Assembly: GCF_028823635.1 (NCBI RefSeq)
Contig: NZ_JAPEHU010000003.1
Span: forward strand, 1 to 64,000
Reading direction: 5' to 3'
Source: Demequina sp. B12
GTDB lineage: Bacteria; Actinomycetota; Actinomycetes; Actinomycetales; Demequinaceae
DNA: 64,000 nucleotides
The position numbers and the translations under genes are program-made. The notes under the pieces are model-generated. The model was given only the letters and a program-made list of their open reading frames with translations. It was not told the origin of the DNA and did no database searches. How positions within the stretch are numbered: position 1 is the stretch's first letter; each line of letters opens with the position of its first letter. Positions 1-13,838 of this stretch are shown here, piece by piece.

Positions 1-24
1 CACACTGTTGAGTTCTCAAAGATC
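1..24 (-). promoter_or_regulatory. rRNA operon leader (boxA-like antitermination segment)
   Basis: On the minus strand this reads CTTTGAGAACTCAACAGTG, the conserved leader string found just upstream of 16S rRNA genes in actinobacteria. The 16S gene itself is outside the window to the left. Its position behind tyrS, with two promoters in between, is a common actinobacterial arrangement. Identification rests on recall of this conserved leader; the rRNA gene is inferred. Confidence 0.75.
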
Positions 25-75
25 GGACGCGCACCTCCACCAAACCAACCGGTCCAGCTTCGGGGCAACCCTTCT

Positions 76-104
76 AACTTACTCCCTTTTCGAGACGTTG
101 TCAA
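76..104 (-). promoter_or_regulatory. rRNA operon promoter, proximal
   Basis: The minus strand shows TTGACA (99-104), a 17-nt spacer and TAAGTT (76-81). This is a near-consensus SigA promoter pointing at the rRNA leader. It is one of two well-spaced promoters in the gap behind tyrS, as expected for stable-RNA transcription. Confidence 0.75.
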
Positions 105-275
105 ATCCGCCGTTGTGGCTAGATTTGAGTTTGTCCCGAGCGGGATCTCCTACTCTACACCCTCAGAATCGCGTCAGCGAACCTGAGTTCTTGGAGTGAG
201 GAGGCTGTCAACCAAGCTCTCCGTGGGCCTTGTTTCTGGCCTTCCGGAGCGCTTCCCTCGTTGGCAGCGAGGAAG

Positions 276-304
276 ACATTACGCACTTCTGGGGCCACCG
301 TCAA
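276..304 (-). promoter_or_regulatory. rRNA operon promoter, distal
   Basis: The minus strand shows TTGACG (299-304), a 17-nt spacer and TAATGT (276-281), directly after the tyrS terminator. Together with the promoter at 76-104 it gives a tandem-promoter rRNA control region. The rest of the 1-394 gap holds no convincing gene. Confidence 0.7.
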
Positions 305-334
305 ATCGGGCGAATCTCGGGCGTGTCGCGCCTG

Positions 335-383
335 AGAAACAAACAAAGCCCCTGGCAAACCCCACTATGGGCAGCCAAGGGCT
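335..383 (-). terminator. Rho-independent terminator of tyrS
   Basis: Arms 374-383 and 347-356 (AGCCCTTGGC / GCCAGGGGCT on the minus strand, one mismatch) form a hairpin followed by the T-rich tract TTTGTTTGTTTC. It lies 12 nt behind the tyrS stop codon and separates tyrS from the rRNA promoters. Confidence 0.8.
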
Positions 384-394
384 CTGCTCGATGT

Positions 395-1669
395 CTAGAT
401 GACGCGAGAAAGTCCGACAGATTTTTTTCCACGTCGCAGGACGTACCAACCACCCGCGAGAGCGGCATGCGTACCCAACACCTCGTCGACTGACGACACC
501 TTCACGTTGTTGACGTAGGCACCGCCATCCGCGACCGCTCTCCTCGCATCGGACTTCGACTTGACGATGCCTGCCTCGACCAGTGCATCCACCACGAGTG
601 CGTCGCTCCCGAGTTCAGCCGAGCCCAACTCAGCAGCGCAGCCGGCCAAGGTCGCCTCATCCAGCTTTTCGAGTTCTCCCCGACCAAAGAGTGCTTGAGA
701 AGCGAGCACGACCGCATCTGCGGCATCGGCCCCATGGACGAGTGCCGTCACGTCCCAGGCAAGCGTGCGCTGGGCCTCACGCCTAAAAGGCTCTTCCGCG
801 ACCTTGCGCTCGAGTTCCTCGATCTCTTCGCGGGTGCGGAAGGTGAAGTTCTTCAAGAACCGCACGACATCGGCATCTTCAGTGTTGATCCAGAACTGGT
901 AGAAGGCATAGGGGCTCATCATGTCCGGGGCCAGCCACACGGCTCCGCCCTCTGTCTTGCCGAACTTCGTGCCATCTGCCTTGGTGATCAACGGGGTCGT
1001 CATGGCGTGGACGGCAGCGCCCTCCGCCTTGCGCACCAACTCGACACCGCCCAGCAAGTTGCCCCACTGATCATTGCCACCGGTCTGCAAGGAGCAGCCA
1101 TGGCGACGGAAGAGCTCGAGGTAGTCGTTGGCCTGCAGCACCTGGTAGCTGAACTCGGTGTACGAAATACCTTCATCGCTGGCGAGACGGCGAGCCACAG
1201 TGTCCTTGGCGATCATGGTGCCCAGCCGGAAGTGTTGGCCAATCTCCCGTAGGAGATCGATGGCAGACAGCGGGCCCGTCCAATCGAGATTGTTGACCAT
1301 CTGGGCCGCGTTGTCTCCCTCGAAACTCAGGAAACGGGAGATCTGAGCGTGGAGACGGTCGACCCACTCCGTCACGGTGTCCTTGGTGTTCAACACGCGC
1401 TCGCCGGACATTCGTGGGTCACCGATCATGCCAGTGGCTCCACCCACCAACGGGAGGACCTGGTGCCCTGCTTGCTGGAGGTGGCGCAGCAGGATCAGCT
1501 GGACGAGGTGGCCATGGTGCAGACTCGGCGCGGTCGGATCAAACCCGCAATACACGGTGATCGGACCTTCGGACAGCGCTGCGCGCAGCTCGTCTTCACC
1601 GGTGGTCTGTGCGATCAGCCCGCGCCACGCGAGCTCGTCAAGGATGTGCTCAGTCATGATGTTCGCCAT
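395..1669 (-). CDS. tyrS: Tyrosyl-tRNA synthetase
   Basis: Cytosolic class I synthetase that charges tRNA-Tyr with tyrosine. The 424-residue length fits bacterial TyrRS. Visible signatures are the HIGH-type motif HHGH at residues 51-54, the tyrosine/anticodon-side segment with GGNDQWGN near residue 200, the KMSKS-type loop KFGKT near residue 238, and a C-terminal S4 RNA-binding domain in the last 70 residues. The start ATG at 1669 has only a weak ribosome site; an ATG four codons later is possible. It is the last gene of the minus-strand block behind the arginine operon and is preceded by a 280-nt leader with strong secondary structure. Confidence 0.97.
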   Translation of the reverse strand: MANIMTEHILDELAWRGLIAQTTGEDELRAALSEGPITVYCGFDPTAPSLHHGHLVQLILLRHLQQAGHQVLPLVGGATGMIGDPRMSGERVLNTKDTVTEWVDRLHAQISRFLSFEGDNAAQMVNNLDWTGPLSAIDLLREIGQHFRLGTMIAKDTVARRLASDEGISYTEFSYQVLQANDYLELFRRHGCSLQTGGNDQWGNLLGGVELVRKAEGAAVHAMTTPLITKADGTKFGKTEGGAVWLAPDMMSPYAFYQFWINTEDADVVRFLKNFTFRTREEIEELERKVAEEPFRREAQRTLAWDVTALVHGADAADAVVLASQALFGRGELEKLDEATLAGCAAELGSAELGSDALVVDALVEAGIVKSKSDARRAVADGGAYVNNVKVSSVDEVLGTHAALAGGWYVLRRGKKSVGLSRVI

Positions 1670-1768
1670 TGTGCCAGGAAGTCAGACCGCCATGGTGCGC
1701 CCTCGCTCCCCGGCGTGAGCCCGCGTTGGGGGAAGACCCGGCAGAAGTCACGCGGGGAGGAGAGGGTC

Positions 1769-1862
1769 GTCGCTGGACGCGCAGGACGGCGTCACGAGTC
1801 GGCGCTGAGGGGTGGACGTCCGCACGGTGTCCAACCGACTCGGTAGTCGCGCGTCCAGCGAC
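1769..1862 (-). other. Nested stem structure in the tyrS leader
   Basis: A perfect 14-bp inverted repeat (1769-1782 with 1849-1862) encloses a second perfect 8-bp stem (1795-1802 with 1835-1842). The asymmetric internal loop between them has GACTAC on its 5' side, which contains the Tyr codon UAC. It lies about 100 nt upstream of tyrS. No canonical T-box sequence (AGGGTGG-ACCGCG) is present, so this is a structured leader of unknown mechanism rather than a recognised riboswitch. Confidence 0.45.
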
Positions 1863-1894
1863 TAGTAACGACGCTAGTAGCGCTTGCCTGAGAA

Positions 1895-1907
1895 GAATCT
1901 CAGATTC
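1895..1907. promoter_or_regulatory. 13-bp palindrome upstream of tyrS
   Basis: GAATCTCAGATTC is a perfect palindrome with a one-base centre, between the kinase gene and the tyrS leader stem. It could be an operator or a promoter-proximal site; nothing in the sequence names the binding protein. Confidence 0.25.
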
Positions 1908-1951
1908 GGACATTTCCCCCACGTACCGAAGACGCCTGCGACGACGCGTCG

Positions 1952-2587
1952 CTAGTCCGGAATCACCCGCATGCCGTCCAGGACAACATCCGCTGCCGCC
2001 GGCAGACCTTGCGCCGCGAGGAACGGACGCTCCTCCGCCTGCCACGCCAGCCACTCCTGCTTCACCGCTTCTCCATCACGCTCAAGGCCTCGTGCGAGGC
2101 GGACGTCCGTCGGCGCCTCTATCCACACGACGACCGACGCAAACTCGCGCGCCGCAGTCGACGCTGAACCGACGCCATCCACGACCAGCCACGGTCTGGC
2201 GTGAACCGCAATGCGATGAGTCCGCCGGGATAGACCCCAATCCCACATCGCGAAGCCAGCCTCCTCACCACGCGACAACGGGCGAAGCACCTGATCCACC
2301 AACACGTGATCGAGAGCTCCAAGACCGGTCCATCCCTCGTACATGTCGTCGGTATGGATCACCTGGACATCGGCAGCGGCGGGTACCGGGTTCGCAGGAT
2401 CATACGTGCCCGGACCCGCTGACGACGGACCACCGAGCGCTGCACCCAACCTGCGCGCGAGCGTGGTCTTGCCCGAACCAGCAGGACCATCAATGAGGAT
2501 GACGCGTGTAGTCCCCGCCTGAGCAGTGCGACCCTGGGCCTGAGCGATGATGGATTGCAGGCCCGTATTCCCTGGATCGTGCCTCAC
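1952..2587 (-). CDS. P-loop kinase, uridine-kinase-like
   Basis: Small ATP-binding protein of 211 residues with a Walker A motif GPAGSGKT at residues 34-41, a Walker-B-like VLVDQV, and an arginine-rich lid region ending the fold, as in nucleoside/nucleotide kinases of the uridine kinase type. The substrate is not deducible. It starts with GTG five nucleotides behind the argH stop, so it is transcribed as the tail of the arginine operon. A kinase of this type in this place is common in actinobacteria, but no arginine-pathway role is known to me. Confidence 0.7.
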   Translation of the reverse strand: MRHDPGNTGLQSIIAQAQGRTAQAGTTRVILIDGPAGSGKTTLARRLGAALGGPSSAGPGTYDPANPVPAAADVQVIHTDDMYEGWTGLGALDHVLVDQVLRPLSRGEEAGFAMWDWGLSRRTHRIAVHARPWLVVDGVGSASTAAREFASVVVWIEAPTDVRLARGLERDGEAVKQEWLAWQAEERPFLAAQGLPAAADVVLDGMRVIPD

Positions 2588-2592
2588 GTGCT

Positions 2593-5231
<2,639 letters not shown>

Positions 5232-5335
5232 GTTGTTCTCCTTGTGAGTCTGATGAGTTGTTGTCGTGAAGTTGAAGTGCCGGCCACCCGGCAGGAGTCT
5301 CGAAAGTTGCAATCTCGAAGGCGGCGCATCGAGCG

Positions 5336-5824
5336 CTAGTGACCGCCTCCGACGGCTCGCTCAAGGAAACGTCGCGCCAGCCGCAGCCCGCCCTCGGGAT
5401 CCCGAGTGATGACCATGATCGTGTCGTCTCCCCCTACGGTGCCGAGAATCTCGGCGTCCTCGTGTTGGTCGATCGCGCTGGCCAGGTATTGCGCGGCTCC
5501 AGACGGAGTCCTCAGCACAGTCAAGTTCGCAGAGCCATCCGCTGCAAGCAAGAGTTCGCCGCAGAGCCGAGTCAAGCGCTGGTCGGTATCCTCTGAGACC
5601 GACAGCGAGTCGGTCGTGGCGTAGATATGCGCGCCACCCAACCCACGCACTTTGACGGCGCCAATGTCGACCAGGTCGCGAGACAACGTCGCCTGCGTGA
5701 CAGCGATCCCCTGCGCTTCAAGACGCAATGCCAGCTCGCCTTGCGAGTGAATCGCCTCCGACTCAATGAGCCGGCGGATCAGTGCCTGCCGCGCGGCCTT
5801 CGTTGCCGGAATCGTTTGGGTCAT
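5336..5824 (-). CDS. argR: Arginine repressor
   Basis: Transcription repressor that hexamerises with arginine as co-repressor. The 162-residue protein has an N-terminal winged helix with the recognition-helix motif TQATLSRDL and a C-terminal arginine-binding domain with GTVGGDDTI. The open frame extends upstream, but ATG at 5824 (or GTG six nt earlier) gives the family N-terminus two nucleotides after the argF stop. It probably acts on the operator at 11107-11141 in front of argC, so the operon would regulate itself. Confidence 0.93.
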   Translation of the reverse strand: MTQTIPATKAARQALIRRLIESEAIHSQGELALRLEAQGIAVTQATLSRDLVDIGAVKVRGLGGAHIYATTDSLSVSEDTDQRLTRLCGELLLAADGSANLTVLRTPSGAAQYLASAIDQHEDAEILGTVGGDDTIMVITRDPEGGLRLARRFLERAVGGGH

Positions 5825-5826
5825 GG

Positions 5827-7973
<2,147 letters not shown>

Positions 7974-7975
7974 GG

Positions 7976-8893
7976 TCAACCCCACAGTTCCGTGTCGTCG
8001 GGACGCACCATGGTGCCGATTCCGCGGGTCGTGAAGATCTCTGTCAACAGCGAGTGCGGCTCACGACCATCAATGATGTGCGCCTGGGCGACTCCACCCC
8101 GGACGGCCCGCAAGCACCCCTCCATCTTGGGGACCATGCCCGCGGCGAGCGTGGGAAGCATCTTTTCAACATCTGAAGCGTGGATGCGCCGCACCAACGA
8201 GTCTTTGTCGGGCCAGTTGGCGTACAGACCCTCCACGTCAGTCAGCATCACGAGCTTTCGAGCACGCAAGGCCACCGCGATCGCCGCCGCAGCAGTGTCG
8301 GCGTTCACGTTCAGGACCGTGGTGGGGTCGTCCATATCAGGTGCGACTGTCGAGACCACAGGAATACGGCCGGCAGAGATGATGTCCTCAATGGCGGCGG
8401 GGTTGACTTTCACCACGTCGCCCACAAGACCGACGTCCACCTTCTCGCCATCCACCGTTGCCTTGCGACGCTTCGCTTGGAGCATGCCTGCGTCTTCTCC
8501 GGACATTCCCACAGCAAGTGGTCCGTGGTCATTGATGAGTCCCACGAGTTCACGCGAAACAGAACCGGTCAACACCATCCGGACCACGTCCATGGCCTCA
8601 GGTGTCGTGACACGAAGACCGCCGCGGAACTCAGACTCAATGCCCAGCTTGTTAAGCATCTCCGAAATCTGCGGGCCGCCACCGTGAACCACCACGGGGT
8701 AAAGGCCCAGCAGACGCAGGTGAACAACATCCTGAGCGAACGCTGCCTTGAGATCGTCATCAATCATGGCGTTGCCGCCATATTTGATGACGATGGTTGA
8801 GCCCCGGAAGGACTCGATCCAAGGCATGGCGTCGATCAGGACGCCCACCTTTTCCTGCGGGGTGAGGTCGGGATAGTCGATGTCTGTGCTCAT
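7976..8893 (-). CDS. argB: Acetylglutamate kinase
   Basis: Phosphorylates N-acetylglutamate, the usual point of arginine feedback inhibition. The 305-residue amino-acid-kinase fold shows the nucleotide-binding start VIKYGGNAM near residue 37, the substrate loop [10 protein letters not shown] near residue 70, and [12 protein letters not shown] near residue 200. Its ATG overlaps the argJ stop by four nucleotides. It has the N-terminal extension seen in hexameric arginine-sensitive enzymes, but allostery is inference. Confidence 0.97.
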   Translation of the reverse strand: MSTDIDYPDLTPQEKVGVLIDAMPWIESFRGSTIVIKYGGNAMIDDDLKAAFAQDVVHLRLLGLYPVVVHGGGPQISEMLNKLGIESEFRGGLRVTTPEAMDVVRMVLTGSVSRELVGLINDHGPLAVGMSGEDAGMLQAKRRKATVDGEKVDVGLVGDVVKVNPAAIEDIISAGRIPVVSTVAPDMDDPTTVLNVNADTAAAAIAVALRARKLVMLTDVEGLYANWPDKDSLVRRIHASDVEKMLPTLAAGMVPKMEGCLRAVRGGVAQAHIIDGREPHSLLTEIFTTRGIGTMVRPDDTELWG

Positions 8894-10065
8894 GAGCTGT
8901 AGGCGCTGTTCTCGTGTACGTAGTCGTGAGTGAGGTCGTTAGTCCAGACAGTAGCTTCTGCGGTGCCGGCGTGGAGGTCCACCACGACGGTGACTTCGCG
9001 GCCCGTGAGGTCGACGAGTTCGCGGTCCTCCCCCACACCTGCGGCACGGCATACCTGGATGCCGTTCACATAGACGTCAAGCAAGGTCGCATCGTAGGGC
9101 GCTACTGTCACAGGAACGGTCCCCGCGGCAGAGATGATGCGTCCCCAGTTGGGGTCGTTGCCAAAGATCGCGGTCTTGAAGAGATTGGACCGCGTGATGG
9201 CGCGGGCGACCGCCTCCGCAGCGTCCTCGGAGGAAGCGTTCGTGACAGTCACCGCAATGTCGTGAGCAGCGCCTTCTGCGTCGGCTACGAGCTTGCGCGA
9301 CAGCTGAGCCAAGACGCCGGTGAGCGCCTCCTCGAAGGCTGCTGCCTCGACGGCTGCGCCTGACGCGCCCGAGGACAGCAGCAGCACCGTGTCATTCGTA
9401 GACATGCACCCATCAGAGTCAACGCGGTTCAGCGTCTTCGCGACTGCCGATGCGAGCGCGTCCTTGGCGGTTCCGGCATCGAGCACGGCATCAGTGGTGA
9501 CGACGCACAACATGGTGGCCATGCCGGGGGCGAGCATTCCTGCCCCCTTTGCCATGCCGCCTACGGTCCATCCGTCACCGTCGACCTGCGCGGTCTTCGA
9601 CACAGAGTCCGTGGTCATAATGCCCTCGGCCGCGGCTTGCCCGCCGTCTGCCGAGAGCTCACTGATGGCAGCATCGGCGCCGTCGAGGAGCTTGTCCATG
9701 GGTAGGCGCACGCCAATGAGACCCGTCGAGCACACCGCGACGTCCCCGGACGATACTTCGCGACCAGCGTTCGTCAGCGCGTCGGCGACATACTCGGCGG
9801 TGCGATGCGTATCTGCGAAGCCTTCAGGCCCGGTGCACGCATTGGCGCCTCCCGAGTTGAGGATGACCGCATCCACTCGGCCGTCGGCGGCCACCTGACG
9901 TGACCAGGTGACGGGTGCAGCTTCGACCCGGTTGGTGGTGAACACTCCTGCGGCGACCTTGTGCGGGCCCTCGTTCACGACGACGGTGATGTCCTTCGCG
10001 CCCGTCGACTTGATTCCGGCGGCAACGCCAGCAGCGACAAAGCCTTGAGCTGCGGTGACACTCAT
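8890..10065 (-). CDS. argJ: Glutamate N-acetyltransferase / ornithine acetyltransferase
   Basis: Bifunctional enzyme that recycles the acetyl group from acetylornithine to glutamate. The 391-residue precursor contains the self-cleavage region [14 protein letters not shown], in which the threonine after alanine becomes the N-terminal nucleophile of the beta chain. Start and stop each overlap the neighbouring genes by four nucleotides. Having argJ means that a separate acetylornithine deacetylase is not needed. Confidence 0.96.
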   Translation of the reverse strand: MSVTAAQGFVAAGVAAGIKSTGAKDITVVVNEGPHKVAAGVFTTNRVEAAPVTWSRQVAADGRVDAVILNSGGANACTGPEGFADTHRTAEYVADALTNAGREVSSGDVAVCSTGLIGVRLPMDKLLDGADAAISELSADGGQAAAEGIMTTDSVSKTAQVDGDGWTVGGMAKGAGMLAPGMATMLCVVTTDAVLDAGTAKDALASAVAKTLNRVDSDGCMSTNDTVLLLSSGASGAAVEAAAFEEALTGVLAQLSRKLVADAEGAAHDIAVTVTNASSEDAAEAVARAITRSNLFKTAIFGNDPNWGRIISAAGTVPVTVAPYDATLLDVYVNGIQVCRAAGVGEDRELVDLTGREVTVVVDLHAGTAEATVWTNDLTHDYVHENSAYSS

Positions 10066-11105
10066 GGTGCGACTCCCAACACCTGGAGGCCGGTAGTTTC
10101 CGGGTACCCCAGTACGACGTTCATCGACTGCAGTGCGGCACCAGCAGTGCCCTTCACCAAGTTGTCGATCGCGGCGATGACGACAACACGCCCTGCCTTC
10201 TCATCGACGGCCACCTGCACGAGGCACGTGTTGGCGCCCAGCGTGGCCGCAGTCGTGGGCCACTGGCCTTCGGGCAACAAGTGGACGAAAGGTTCATCAG
10301 CGTAAGCCGCCTCCCAGGCATTGCGGACTTGGTCCGCACTGACGCCGGCGGCCAACGGCGCCGTGATGGTGGCGAGGATTCCTCGTGCCATCGGCACCAG
10401 CGTGGGCGTGAAGCTGATCTTGACATCGTCAGCGCCTGCAACGCCAAGGTTCTGGACGATCTCCGGAATGTGGCGGTGCACTCCCCCAACTCCATAGGCG
10501 CTGGCGGCGCCAAGACCCTCTGAGGCCAGGAGGTTAGTAGCGAGCTTCTTCCCTGCACCCGAGTAGCCGTTGGCGAGAACTGCAACGATGTCGGTGGGGT
10601 CAATCACTCCGGCTTTCACGCCGGGCTGGAGCCCTAAGGTGACGGCGGTGACGTTGCAGCCTGGAACAGCGATGCGCTTCGCGCCGGGCAGGTTATCGCG
10701 CTGATGCCCGGTCGAGGTGATGAGTTCCGGCATGCCGTAGGGCCACGTGCCAGCGTGCTCACCGCCGTAGTACTCGGCCCAGGCAGTTGAAGAGGCCAGG
10801 CGATGGTCGGCGCCGCAGTCAATGACCAGCGTTTCCGGGGGCAGCTGGGCAGCGATAGCGGCGGAGGCTCCATGCGGCAACGCGAGCACGACTACGTCAT
10901 GACCGGCGAGAGTCTCAGCCGAAGTTTCGACGATCTCACGATCCGCGAGCGTCCGTAGGTGCGGCTGGTGCACCCCCAATCGATCACCGGCAGAGGAATG
11001 CGCGGCGAGCGTTCCGAACTCAACGTCCGGATGCTCTGAGAACACGCGCAAGACCTCGCCGCCTACGTATCCGGAGGCACCAGAAACTGCGACTGAAAGA
11101 GGCAT
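10062..11105 (-). CDS. argC: N-acetyl-gamma-glutamyl-phosphate reductase
   Basis: NADPH-dependent reductase and first gene of the arginine operon. The 347-residue protein has the Rossmann start [10 protein letters not shown] at residues 8-17 and the catalytic cysteine in [12 protein letters not shown] near residue 150. The open frame extends upstream, but the ATG at 11105 lies exactly seven nucleotides behind a TATAGT -10 box, so the mRNA is most likely leaderless and begins at this codon. The -10 box is covered by an ARG-box-like palindrome. Confidence 0.96.
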   Translation of the reverse strand: MPLSVAVSGASGYVGGEVLRVFSEHPDVEFGTLAAHSSAGDRLGVHQPHLRTLADREIVETSAETLAGHDVVVLALPHGASAAIAAQLPPETLVIDCGADHRLASSTAWAEYYGGEHAGTWPYGMPELITSTGHQRDNLPGAKRIAVPGCNVTAVTLGLQPGVKAGVIDPTDIVAVLANGYSGAGKKLATNLLASEGLGAASAYGVGGVHRHIPEIVQNLGVAGADDVKISFTPTLVPMARGILATITAPLAAGVSADQVRNAWEAAYADEPFVHLLPEGQWPTTAATLGANTCLVQVAVDEKAGRVVVIAAIDNLVKGTAGAALQSMNVVLGYPETTGLQVLGVAP

Positions 11106-11106
11106 G

Positions 11107-11141
11107 TGCATAACTATACATGATGATGAATGCACTCCCGC
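11107..11141 (-). promoter_or_regulatory. argC promoter with ARG-box operator
   Basis: The 14-mer at 11107-11120 (TGTATAGTTATGCA on the minus strand) matches 11 of 14 positions of the E. coli ARG-box core TGAATAATTATTCA and is itself nearly palindromic. It contains the -10 hexamer TATAGT (11113-11118). A second half-site TGAAT starts at 11127 on the plus strand, about one helical repeat pair away, as in tandem ARG boxes. No good -35 is seen. The region is shared with the divergent gene at 11176. Confidence 0.7.
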
Positions 11142-11175
11142 TGAAGGCCCGGCCCGCGCGTGCCACGATGTCCCT

Positions 11176-12168
11176 ATGACGACCATTATCGCAGGCACAC
11201 CAGGGGGCCCCGAGGTCCTGCGTGCGACGGACCGCCCGCTTCCCCACCCTGGCCCTCACCACGTCGCAGTCGCCGTCGCGGCGTGTGGAGTCAACTACAT
11301 CGACACGTATCAACGCTCAGGAATCTATCCCGTCGAGTTCCCCTTTATCCCAGGGCTCGAAGGCGCCGGAACTGTGGCCGAAGTCGGCAGCGACGTCACG
11401 TGGGCTCAGGTGGGTGACCGCGTGGCGTGGGCCTCGACGCCTGAGTCCTACTCTGAACGAGTCATCCTCAGGGAAGACGACTGCTATCCCGTCCCCGACT
11501 CCGTGTCGCTCGACACTGCAGCAGCGCTCATGTTGCAAGGCCTCACCGCGCACTATCTCAGCGCCTCCACGTTTCCCCTCGACAACCGTCACACCGCCCT
11601 CGTTCACGCAGGCGCCGGGGGCGTGGGCTTGCTCCTCACTCAACTTGCCGTCGCACGCGGCGCACGCGTCATCACGACGGTGTCCAGCGATGACAAAGAA
11701 GATCTCTCCCGCAACGCTGGTGCAACCGACGTGATCCGCTACGAACGCTTCCGCGACATGGACACCGAGCTGCCCGCGGCAGTACGCGCACTCACCGCCG
11801 GCCGCGGCGTTGACGTCGTCTTCGATGGCGTGGGCGCCTCCACCTTCGAAGGGTCGCTCAGTTCACTGGACGTGCGCGGCATGCTCGTCTTGTTCGGCGG
11901 CGCATCAGGGCAAGTCCCGGCATTCAACTTGCAGCGCCTCAACAGTGGCGGATCGCTGTATGCGACGAGGCCGTCACTCGGACATTATCTCCGCACAGCA
12001 GAGGAACGGTCCTGGCGTGCCGGAGATCTCTTTGCCGCTGTCACCGCGGGAGAGCTCCAGGTCCGCATCGGCGCCACATTTCCGCTGGCCGATGCCGCGC
12101 ACGCCCACCGCGCCCTCGAAGGCCGTCGCACCACCGGCAAGGTACTCCTCACGACTTTCCAGAGCTGA
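11176..12168 (+). CDS. Quinone oxidoreductase-like MDR dehydrogenase
   Basis: Zinc-independent medium-chain dehydrogenase/reductase of 330 residues, probably an NADPH:quinone-type reductase. It shows a GroES-like N-terminal half with [12 protein letters not shown], and a nucleotide-binding domain with [15 protein letters not shown] near residue 140. No structural-zinc cysteine cluster is visible, as in the QOR group. ATG at 11176 fits the family N-terminus (MTTIIAG) and lies about six nucleotides behind a weak CACGAT, so it may be leaderless. It is divergent from argC; a functional link to arginine is not evident. Confidence 0.85.
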   Translation: MTTIIAGTPGGPEVLRATDRPLPHPGPHHVAVAVAACGVNYIDTYQRSGIYPVEFPFIPGLEGAGTVAEVGSDVTWAQVGDRVAWASTPESYSERVILREDDCYPVPDSVSLDTAAALMLQGLTAHYLSASTFPLDNRHTALVHAGAGGVGLLLTQLAVARGARVITTVSSDDKEDLSRNAGATDVIRYERFRDMDTELPAAVRALTAGRGVDVVFDGVGASTFEGSLSSLDVRGMLVLFGGASGQVPAFNLQRLNSGGSLYATRPSLGHYLRTAEERSWRAGDLFAAVTAGELQVRIGATFPLADAAHAHRALEGRRTTGKVLLTTFQS

Positions 12169-12232
12169 CCGCACGAGTGCGGACGCAACCACCGAGACCC
12201 CACGCCGACACACAATCGTGACAATCGCGCGG

Positions 12233-12238
12233 CACAAT
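12233..12238 (+). promoter_or_regulatory. -10 hexamer of the GNAT gene
   Basis: CACAAT lies exactly seven nucleotides before the ATG at 12246, the spacing of leaderless transcripts seen repeatedly in this window. No convincing -35 or ribosome site is present. Confidence 0.4.
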
Positions 12239-12245
12239 AGGCACC

Positions 12246-12755
12246 ATGCAGCACCTACGCCTCCGCGTCATGCGTGACACCGACCTCGACGATGTGTTGC
12301 GCCTCAACAACGACGCCACGCCCGCCGTGAACGAACTCACCGCCGAGCAACTTGCGGCTCTGCGCGCCATGTGTGACGTCGCGCTCGTCGCGACAGGCAA
12401 CTCCGGAGACGTGATCGCTTTCCTGCTCTCGCTCGCGGGCGGCCAGGAATACCTGTCAGAGAACTATCAGTGGTTCGAAGCACGCAAAACGCGCCACCAG
12501 TACATCGACCGCATTGTGGTCAGTTCCGGTGCGCGCGGAACCGGAGTCGGTCGCGCAATGTACGAGTCGGTGTTCGAGCGGGCTCGCGAGCGCAGCGCCA
12601 CAGAAGTGACTGCCGAGGTCAACCTGCGTCCCGCCAACCCCAGGTCTATGGCCTTTCATGAACGCCTTGGCTTCCGTCAGTTGGGCGAACAGGAGACAAA
12701 GAACGGGGCTGTCCGTGTGGCGTTGCTGAGCCGCGCAGTAAACGACGTTTTCTAA
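12246..12755 (+). CDS. GNAT family N-acetyltransferase
   Basis: Acetyl-CoA-dependent transferase of 169 residues. The GNAT core is visible: beta-4 with IDRIVVSSGARGTGVGRAMYE (motif A, acetyl-CoA pyrophosphate loop, near residues 85-105), followed by EVNLRPANPRSMAFHERLGF (motif B). The acceptor is unknown. It stands alone between an oxidoreductase and an epimerase, all on the plus strand, with its own leaderless-type promoter. Confidence 0.88.
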   Translation: MQHLRLRVMRDTDLDDVLRLNNDATPAVNELTAEQLAALRAMCDVALVATGNSGDVIAFLLSLAGGQEYLSENYQWFEARKTRHQYIDRIVVSSGARGTGVGRAMYESVFERARERSATEVTAEVNLRPANPRSMAFHERLGFRQLGEQETKNGAVRVALLSRAVNDVF

Positions 12756-12803
12756 GCAGCACGCCCGACGACCTCCCGTCGCTGAGGCAGTTACCCTTCA
12801 GTT

Positions 12804-13838
12804 ATGCGGATCCTCATCGTGGGCGGCACCGGCGTGATCTCATCGGAGGTCGTTGAGACAGCCGTGACCGCGGGGCATGACGTGACAATGGTGACGCGCG
12901 GCCGATCCACGATCGCCTCCACGCCCACGCAGGTCACATCCATCACGGCCGATGCCACCTCGCCAGCAGCACTGCGGACGGCGCTTGCTGGCGCAGACCG
13001 GTATGACGCGGTCGTGCAGTGTGTGGCGTTCGATCCTCTCCACGTCAGCCAGGATGTCGACACTTTCGCGGCGCTAACGGACCAGTACGTTCTCGTTTCA
13101 ACCTCGGCTGCGTATGCGACGTGGGAACGTCATCACCACCTCACGGAAGACGACCCGCAGGAGAACCTGTTCTGGGAGTACGCCGCACTCAAAGCTGAGG
13201 CAGAAGTCGTCCTGCGCGACCATGCAACGCAGGCGGGGCTTCCCTTCACGATTGTGCGCCCGGCGCACACGTACGGGCCGTCGAAGATTCCTGCCTATAC
13301 GGGGAACTCACGCCACCCGTGGACGATCGTTGATCGCATGCGCTCGGGGGCCGATGTAGTGGTCCCGGGAGACGGCACGTCACTGTGGACGCTGACGCAC
13401 GCTCGAGACGTGGCCACAGCCATTGTCGGACTCCTAGGAAACCCTGCCGCTGCGGGGCGCGCAGTCCACATCACTTCTGATGAAGCGCTGACGTGGAACG
13501 CGTTGTATGCGCACATCGCCGCCACTGCAGGGCTTTCCCCCGAGCAGTGGCATGCGCAACGTTTGTGTGTGCCTTCCGATGCGCTCGTCGCGGCCGCGCC
13601 CACGCAGCGAGGCTCCATTTACGGCGACAAGATGCATCCAGCGCTGTACGACAACTCCGTCATCAAGGAACTTGTGCCCGGATGGCAGGCTCGGATCCCG
13701 TTCGCCGACGGCATCCGCGAATGTGTGGAGTGGTTCGAGGCCGACCCCTCGCGGCAGCGCGTCGATTCTGACGCCAACGCCATGTTCGACTCCCTTGCGA
13801 TGATCTACCGACGAGCCCTTGCGGAGGCGGGCGCATGA
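12804..13838 (+). CDS. NAD-dependent epimerase/dehydratase-type protein
   Basis: Extended short-chain dehydrogenase of 344 residues. The N-terminus has the Rossmann glycine motif VGGTGVISSE at residues 6-15; the middle has an S...K-type catalytic region with ENLFWEYAALKAEAE where the usual YxxxK tyrosine is followed by AALK. Substrate binding is in the C-terminal half. Substrate unknown. It overlaps the downstream TetR gene by four nucleotides (ATGA), forming a three-gene coupled unit with the MDR dehydrogenase. A TACCCT lies six nucleotides before the ATG. Confidence 0.8.
   Translation: MRILIVGGTGVISSEVVETAVTAGHDVTMVTRGRSTIASTPTQVTSITADATSPAALRTALAGADRYDAVVQCVAFDPLHVSQDVDTFAALTDQYVLVSTSAAYATWERHHHLTEDDPQENLFWEYAALKAEAEVVLRDHATQAGLPFTIVRPAHTYGPSKIPAYTGNSRHPWTIVDRMRSGADVVVPGDGTSLWTLTHARDVATAIVGLLGNPAAAGRAVHITSDEALTWNALYAHIAATAGLSPEQWHAQRLCVPSDALVAAAPTQRGSIYGDKMHPALYDNSVIKELVPGWQARIPFADGIRECVEWFEADPSRQRVDSDANAMFDSLAMIYRRALAEAGA

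Noticed and set aside
1670-1894. Canonical T-box riboswitch for tyrS
   Set aside because: No AGGGTGG-ACCGCG element and the codon lies on the wrong side of the loop; kept only as an unexplained structure.
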